Below, one piece after another: positions 58,083-64,000 of a stretch of DNA of 64,000 nucleotides (positions are counted from its first letter, which is position 1; each line of letters begins with the position of its first letter). The translations under genes were made by a program, and so were the position numbers. The stretch spans positions 115,951,468-116,015,467 of the forward strand of contig CM060888.1 of NCBI GenBank assembly GCA_030762935.1, given 5' to 3'. The notes beneath the pieces were generated by a model that worked only from the letters and a program-made list of their open reading frames with translations, ran no database searches and had not been told where the DNA came from. The DNA comes from Hymenopus coronatus (taxonomy: Eukaryota; Arthropoda; Insecta; Mantodea; Hymenopodidae).

Positions 58083-58924
58083 TTTATTTTCTCTATACGT
58101 AATATGTACATAATGTATAGAGTAGGTATTGTATTCCACCCAAAAATTCGATACCAGATTTCACCGGAAATATATTTTGATATGTTTTCAAAAAGAGCAT
58201 TTCTGGAAAAAGGTCCGTGTGTATGTTTCTCTGGACAGCATAGCTCAAAAACGAAAAGACCATTAAATATCAAACTTCGTATTTAAGTTTGGTATTTTCC
58301 AAGGATGCGATACGAAGATTTTCAAGAAAATCCCCGCACTCCAAACTACCCTTTATATGGAAAAATTTTCGAAAATTTTGATTTTCTCAAAAATTGCTCT
58401 AAAGATTTTGATTTAAATCTCTTATATTTAAGATATTTACATGCCTAATAAAATGAATATCTTGAATTTTCTGGAAATAGCCTCTAAAGACCTCTTTATT
58501 CTGGATAATTTTTATTGAGTTTTGCATAACAGGTAAACCTTAAGAGATAGACAAAAAAACTTGCAAAACAAAAATGTAGATCACGATAAAACACACAATT
58601 TATGTCATATGTATTTTTTTCTTTGAGTTAATCGTTTTTTAGATATTCCTCGGCATTAGTTTCAGCTTTAAAAGCACTTTTCTGAACCAGGAATTTGTTA
58701 CCTCTTCTCCATACAAAGGAACTTCAGTCAAATAGCAACCAGCTTTTGATTATCACTTTAACCTATGGTACTCCCTTATTTCGCTTCTCTTACAAAGAAG
58801 CAAGTGATAGGACTATTTCTGCTATTTTTTTCTCCATTAGCATGAAGTAAATAGAAGCAGAAGCTTTTTAACAATAATTTGTTGCAGAGATGTAGAGAAA
58901 TTCATGTGAATGGAACACGTCAGA
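58083..58924 (-). mobile_element. Fam1 copy, complete
   Basis: Right end TTTATTTTCTCTATACGTAA with hairpin, left end CATGTGAATGGAACACGTCA. Almost no CA tract (GTGTGTATG only). About 842 bp. Confidence 0.9.
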
Positions 58925-59561
58925 ATTTTTTTAAAATGTTTATGATCATCAAAATGAAGATTAATGCGCTTATTGAGCTGTGGAGTTATATGGAGTATTT
59001 CCAAGAACAGGGTCAAACTGGAGAACAAAATACCACCAACGGAGTTACTGGACAAGTTTAGTAATAAGAACAAAATTATAAAAGCCTGGTAAGGAAAATA
59101 ATTACCTATACAGAAATTAGTCACGTAATCCGGGGAATCATTTTAAAAGTGCAACTTCATATTACGTTAAAAGAGTTGGCATCTTCTTTATGGCTACCCA
59201 TTTTTAGCAAAACTCCGATAATAACTTTTACTGAAACTCAGATATATATTTGGAAAGTTACAATAAGAATAGAAGAAGCACTGCCAAGGATAGGATTCAG
59301 CCCATTCGGTTTCCCATTTGCTCTTCTATCTGAGCTACAAAAAAAATTCTCATACGGCAGGAAATTTTCCATTGACTAGTATTTTATGGAAGGCGTTTTC
59401 AACTTATTTTGAGATAACATGCGCCATTGTTGACTAACAAACTCTTTCATTCTGATTCTATTTTTACAGTTTATTAAAGAATAATCAATAACAGTAAATT
59501 CATTTTTTTTTTCACAACTTAGACCTTAGCCTACGGTGAACATTCGAGATCACGAAAAATA
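58925..59561. other. Spacer, nothing recognised
   Basis: A 76-codon plus-strand frame at 59149-59379 has no recognisable motif. Confidence 0.35.
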
Positions 59562-60446
59562 TCTCATAGTTCTATTGAGATGACTTTCTCTAGAGCTGTT
59601 CCACAAACAAACCTTTTACAACACATATTTATCTACGTTATGCCAATTTGACATTGCCAGAATTGGTCTTATTACTTGCTACATTGTAGGTATAAGGTAA
59701 ATAAGGGAATGTACTACTTGGTTAAAACGATAGTCAGGTCTTTTAAAAGCCAGTTGCTAACTGAAAAAAAATTGAAAATCGGTCTCCTTTGGTTGCTAGG
59801 AGTAAACAAAAGAGAGACGACAAGAAAGATCTCTCCCGTTTGTGAAAAGTTTAAGAAGGTACATTAAAACTGAAATCAATAACTCGGAATATCTCGAAAA
59901 CGGTTAACTCATAAAAACTGTACATGACAAATGTGTATTTTATTGAGATCTGTGTTTTTGTGTACATTTTGTGTACAAAGTTTTGTCTATCTCGTACGGT
60001 TTACCAGTTCTACAAAAGTTATGCAAAAGTCATCCAGAATGAAGAGGTCTTCAGATGCAATTCCCAGAAAATTCAAGATACACACGTCGTTTTTCATGAA
60101 AACATCTTAAACAAATGACATTTTAATAAAATCGTTAGAGCCATTAATGAGAAAACAAAATTTTTCGAAGAATATTTCATGTAAACGGTAGTTGGAGCGA
60201 GGGAGGGGTTTATTGAAAATCTTCGTGTCGCATCTTTGGAACTAAGTTTGGTATTTGACCGACTTTCCGTTTTTGAGCTATGCTGCCCTCAGACACACAC
60301 GGACATATTTCTAAGTATGTTTTTTACCCAGGGGAACTTAAAACATGTATTTCCAGTGAAATTTCGATATAGAATTTTTGGGTGAAATATAATAACCACC
60401 TTCCGCATCCACTGTGTACATTGTGCACACGGTCTAGAGAAAGTAA
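59562..60446 (+). mobile_element. Fam1 copy, complete
   Basis: Left end TCTCATAGTTCTATTGAGAT then GACTTTCTCTA, right end TGTACATTGTGCACACGGTC then TAGAGAAAGTAA. CA tract short. Older, with many substitutions. Confidence 0.85.
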
Positions 60447-61196
60447 AAATCGGTAAGCCAATCGTGTGTTTAACTAGAATCAGGTAGTGTCATGAATGTG
60501 GGAGGAGCTCCTATACTAAAGTTTTACAATCTAAACACGTGGTTCCATATTTCGGCAAGTTGACTTGCTCTCGTGTGTATATTACATCCTTTTGGTTTAA
60601 ACGCAACATTATTGCCATGGACTTCACCACAAAACTTTTTCTTTTTCAAAACGCAAAACCAGTAGTTGGTGAACTGATTTGTGTGCAATAATTAATTAAA
60701 GCCGGTTTTGCTAAGGTTGTGAACTGAAAACGCTGAATAATATTTAGTTTGAAACGTTAAAGACACAAGAAAAAGTACAAAATCCTGGTATAACAAGAGA
60801 ATAATCAGAATAAAAAGAAATAATAGCCTTAAACGAAAATTTAGGAAAAATTTGACATTGTTCTACATGCAATGTTATTTCTGTATTAATAAATGTTGAG
60901 GCAGACATTTATAACACAAGTGAATATTACAGATAAAATATAAACCACATTTAAACTATGCTAAATGACCTGTTTTGGAGAACCGAAGAGCAGTAATTAT
61001 ATATGGATTAAGAATAAAGTCAACAATGACGTCATAATTATATGGTTACATTTCCAGATCGTCCGACCCTCTGGCAAGAAGAATAAGGAAAACGTATCTC
61101 ACTTTGAGTTCCGAGAAATAGAGTGCATGATTTGGTCTAATGTTTTCCTCATAATTAAACAGTGATAACTGGCTATAGAAAGTATTCCTTTACAGC
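60447..61196. other. Spacer, nothing recognised
   Basis: AT-rich, no feature I can support. Confidence 0.4.
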
Positions 61197-61592
61197 TTAT
61201 AGTTCGATATCAACATTTCACTAGAAATGACTTTAGAGATCTGCTGATTCCAAAGAGCATTTTTGGAAAAACGTCTGGGTACAACAAAACTAAAAAATTC
61301 TATTAAATACGAAACTTTATGTTCTGCATCTTCCAAGGTTGCCACAAAGAGATTTTTAAGGATACCCACATCACAAATTATCTTTTATACGGAACTTTTT
61401 TGGAAAATTGTTATTTTCTTAAAAATATGTTTAAGGACTTTAATTAAAATGGTGTAACTTTATGATATATCTTGCATTTTGTGGGAATACCTTCTTAAGT
61501 CCTCTTAATTCTGACTAGCTTTTGCATAACTTGTAAATTGTAAGAGGTAAACAAAAATTTTACCACACAAAAAATGTAAATCTCATTAAATT
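61197..61592 (-). mobile_element. Fam1 copy, middle and right part
   Basis: From AGTTCGATATCAACATTTCA through TTCCAAGGTTGCCACAAAG, ATTTTCTTAAAAATATGTTT and TTTTGCATAACTTGTAAATT to ACACAAAAAATGTAAATCTC. Both tips are missing; the left side runs into a C/T tract. Confidence 0.7.
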
Positions 61593-61599
61593 ATACATC

Positions 61600-61640
61600 T
61601 TTTTCTTTCTCTCTTTCTTTCTTAGTTTCTTTCTTTCTGT
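61600..61640. repeat. (CTTT)n pyrimidine tract
   Basis: Repeats of CTTT with interruptions at the edge of the Fam1 fragment. Confidence 0.9.
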
Positions 61641-61799
61641 GCTTACCTTCCTCGTATGTAGGGCTTACAAGTTTGCATCTGATGTCAGATGCCTGTGGAG
61701 GAGCAGAGGCTCTGGATCTGAGAGAAGCCAGGATGGATGGTCAGCCTGATGCCTTGTATGAAATTGAGGAAATGTAAAATGTATAACGGATGACAGGAA

Positions 61800-61955
61800 A
61801 GATTATTATGGAGCAATTGGTGGATTGAATGACGGAGGAAACAGCAAAAAACCGCTCAGACGCCGCTTTGTCCACCCTAAATCACCCATACGGTCCTCTT
61901 GAATCGAACCCTGGTCGTCTTAGTAAGAGGTGAGCAGTGTCTCACTCGGCCAATA
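61800..61955 (-). mobile_element. tRNA-derived SINE (family G) with head
   Basis: Minus strand: TGGCCGAGTGAGACACTGCT (A-box region), CCAGGGTTCGATTCAAGAGG (B box), then TGGGTGATTTAGGGTGGACA, AAGCGGCG and TTTCCTCCGTCATTC. It gives the head that the two other family G pieces lack. Confidence 0.7.
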
Positions 61956-62312
61956 ATAGTTTTTCTGGAGTTAATCATTTCCGAGATGCTCTGTTGAAGA
62001 AGAGTAAGAAGAAGGCACCAGAAGTCATGGAGATGCTATGGAAATCTTCATGGATGAATCAGCAACAAATGAAGGACGCCATGCCTTCCCACAGCATGCT
62101 CTACGTACTACCGAAATGTTTTTCCATTTTCTCCTGTGAAGCTTTTGCAGTTAAGGAAGCACTGCATGAACTGCTATTGCACTATTACTTGGTACACCTT
62201 GTTCTAGCTGTTTTGGTATTACGTTTATTTTTTTACTTTTAGTACAATATTATATAAATGATAGTAAAATGAGTTTGAGTTATTTTACTTTATAACCTTT
62301 AACAACAATGAC
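61956..62312. other. Spacer, nothing recognised
   Basis: Contains a 101-codon plus-strand frame (61937-62242) whose peptide I cannot place; no supporting start or splice signals. Confidence 0.3.
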
Positions 62313-62485
62313 ATGAGCCTAACTCAGTAATGCGGGGGCAGCTGTCTGCTTCACATGCAAGAGATCATGAGTTCAAATTTCGCTTAGGGTGCGCTACTCG
62401 AAATCATTTGAGCATCATTTTACTGATTTCATTCATCGTCCAATATGACCAATTAGGTTAAACGACGCTAAGCTTAAAAAAGGTG
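62313..62485 (+). mobile_element. tRNA-derived SINE (family F)
   Basis: Head TAACTCAGTAATGCGGGGGC, B box GAGTTCAAATTTC, tail CATTCATCGTCCAATATGAC and GGTTAAACGACGCTAAGC shared with 53678-53728. Confidence 0.65.
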
Positions 62486-62548
62486 TCTGGTATCGTTCAT
62501 TCATTAACCAGGAGCTTCCCTAATAAAAGTCAATCATTTTAAAAAAAA

Positions 62549-63377
62549 TCTTATTGTTACATTCACATGACTTCCTCTACATATCGCAAAACAAATTATT
62601 GCTCAAAAGCTTATGCTTGTATTTACTTCATGCTAATCAAGAAAAAATTAGCAGAAATAGTCTTATTACTTGTTTCTTTGTAAGTAGAAGCGAAATAAGG
62701 GAGTACCATAGGTTAAAGTGATAGTCAAAAGCTGGTTACTATGTGACTGAAGTTCCTTTGTTTGTATGGGCAGGAGTTGACAAATTCCTGTATGAGAAAA
62801 ATATAAGTTTTTCAAAACTGAAACCAAAAACAAGGAATATTCTAAAAACGATCAACTTCAAGACAAAAATGTATATAACATATATTGTGTATTTTAACTT
62901 CTTTTACATTTTTTGTGTTTTGAATTTTCGTCCATCACTTACGGTTTAACAGTAATACAAAATTCCGTAAAATTCATCCAGAATAAAGTAGTCCTCCGAG
63001 GCTATTCCCAGAAAATTCAAGGTATGCATTTTACTTGTTAGTTAAATATCTTTAATATATGCTATTTTAACCGAAATCGTTAGAGCCATCTTTGAACAAA
63101 TTTTCCAAAAAAGTTCCATATAATGGGTGGGGGGATTTTTCTCAAAATCTCCCTGTCGCACCCCTGGAAAATATTAAACTTAAATACCAAGTTTGGTATT
63201 TTACTGACTTTTCGTTTATGATTTATCGTGTCCACAGACACACGGACACACGGACCTCTTTCTGAAAATGCTTTTCTTTTTTGGATACAGGGGACTCTAA
63301 AACATATATTCCCGGTATCGAGTGGAGTGCAATACCTTCTCTATACACTATTTACATAGTACGTGTAGAGAAAGTAA
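62549..63377 (+). mobile_element. Fam1 copy, complete, flanked by long direct repeats
   Basis: Left end TCTTATTGTTACATTCACAT, right end ATAGTACGTGTAGAGAAAG then TAA. About 829 bp; a 20-bp loss around the TTTCCGGTGAAATC block. About 40-bp imperfect direct repeats flank it. Confidence 0.88.
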
Positions 63378-64000
63378 AAAATATGTCTTGTATAGTGCAT
63401 ATCATTAAACAGGAGATTTCCTAATAAAAGTCAATCATATTAAAAGTAAATAAATAGATAATTTCTTTTAAATTCCAAGGAGTTTTATGAAAGGTCACTT
63501 TAACATTTTAAAAATTCTTTTTCTCTGTCATTGGAAAATGAACTATTGAATATAAAATATCTTTATATTTATTTTATTGCTTCAATTCGAACTAAGGAAT
63601 TTCTTTGAAAAACATTCACCGCGATTAGCAGAGCATGCACGTAATATATAATGAGAGTGCATGTAATGAGGGTAAGGGTTTTAATTATATAAGCTAAGTA
63701 CGCTGATAACGGCATTATGGTTAATGGGAAGTAGAGATGCAGATTTTATAGGCTAGACTCTTAAGTGCATAAATCTAATGCTTCAAGTAATATTGCTCGG
63801 TAGTCAAACCAGCATCATAATTTATTGCGGCTTACAGACTCATAGAACTGGTTTTATTAACTTTATAGAGATGCAAATCAAATGTAATCTATCTCTAGCC
63901 ATTTTTAATTTTGCACCTCTGTTTCCTCTTATTTCTTCAACTTGTATATTATGCGACGCGTATAGTCTGGAAAGCTATTCCTCAAGTGGCGCCATACGTT
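63378..64000. other. Spacer, nothing recognised
   Basis: AT-rich to the window end; 63404-63448 repeats the DNA just left of the preceding Fam1 copy. Confidence 0.4.

Noticed and set aside
61937..62242. Plus-strand 101-codon gene
   Set aside because: It starts inside the family G SINE and shows no recognisable domain.
62498..63448. Treating the 40-bp repeats as Fam1 target-site duplications
   Set aside because: The right repeat is separated from the Fam1 end by about 27 bp and no other copy shows such long duplications.

Overview
This looks like an intergenic or intronic stretch of a large, AT-rich, repeat-laden animal genome, most likely an insect. I found no convincing host protein-coding gene, no rRNA gene and no functional tRNA gene. 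The evidence for an insect is mixed: decayed mariner-type transposases, several tRNA-derived SINE families whose tails I associate (from memory only) with cockroach, termite and other polyneopteran genomes, one LTR retrotransposon end, and many microsatellites. Most open frames in the window are chance frames or the same repeat read again and again; nothing here is bacterial.

The dominant component is one interspersed repeat family, called Fam1 below. A complete copy is about 830-900 bp. It begins TCTGATGTGTTCCATTCACA, preceded by a run of A, and ends in a near-perfect hairpin around ACTATGTACATAGT followed by TAGAGAAAGTAA. The decamer ACTTTCTCTA lies about 22 bp inside the left end and reappears inverted at the very right end. 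I count roughly 38 copies or pieces on both strands, about 26 kb or 40% of the window. Copies are nested in one another, carry SINE insertions, and in one case carry a TA-flanked DNA transposon exactly in the centre of the right-end hairpin. Fam1 has no conserved open frame, so it is non-autonomous; its layout recalls Helitron-like/Helentron-derived elements, but I cannot assign it.

Layout. 1-5.2 kb: old Fam1 copies and AT-rich spacer. 5.2-8.5 kb: two head-to-head SINE pieces and two Fam1 copies, one with a SINE inside a 12-bp target duplication. 8.5-15.4 kb: a pyrimidine-rich tandem duplication, a mariner relic, a tRNA-like SINE, a textbook SINE with 9-bp target duplications, an AT-rich insert and a nearly full-length dead mariner-like transposase. 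15.4-25.5 kb: Fam1 cluster. 25.5-28.9 kb: Fam1-free gap holding an LTR with primer-binding site, TATA box and poly(A) signal on the minus strand. 28.9-32.9 kb: Fam1 tail-to-tail pair, truncated mariner, and a Fam1 copy whose middle has been amplified into eleven 50-bp tandem units. 34.4-41.8 kb: nested Fam1 copies, three SINEs and a 340-bp inverted repeat with a 2.4-kb spacer. 43.9-63.4 kb: dense Fam1 with the TA-flanked transposon and further SINEs.

The interest lies in the repeat ecology: the order of insertions can be read from the nesting, and Fam1 has served as landing site, microsatellite seed and satellite source.
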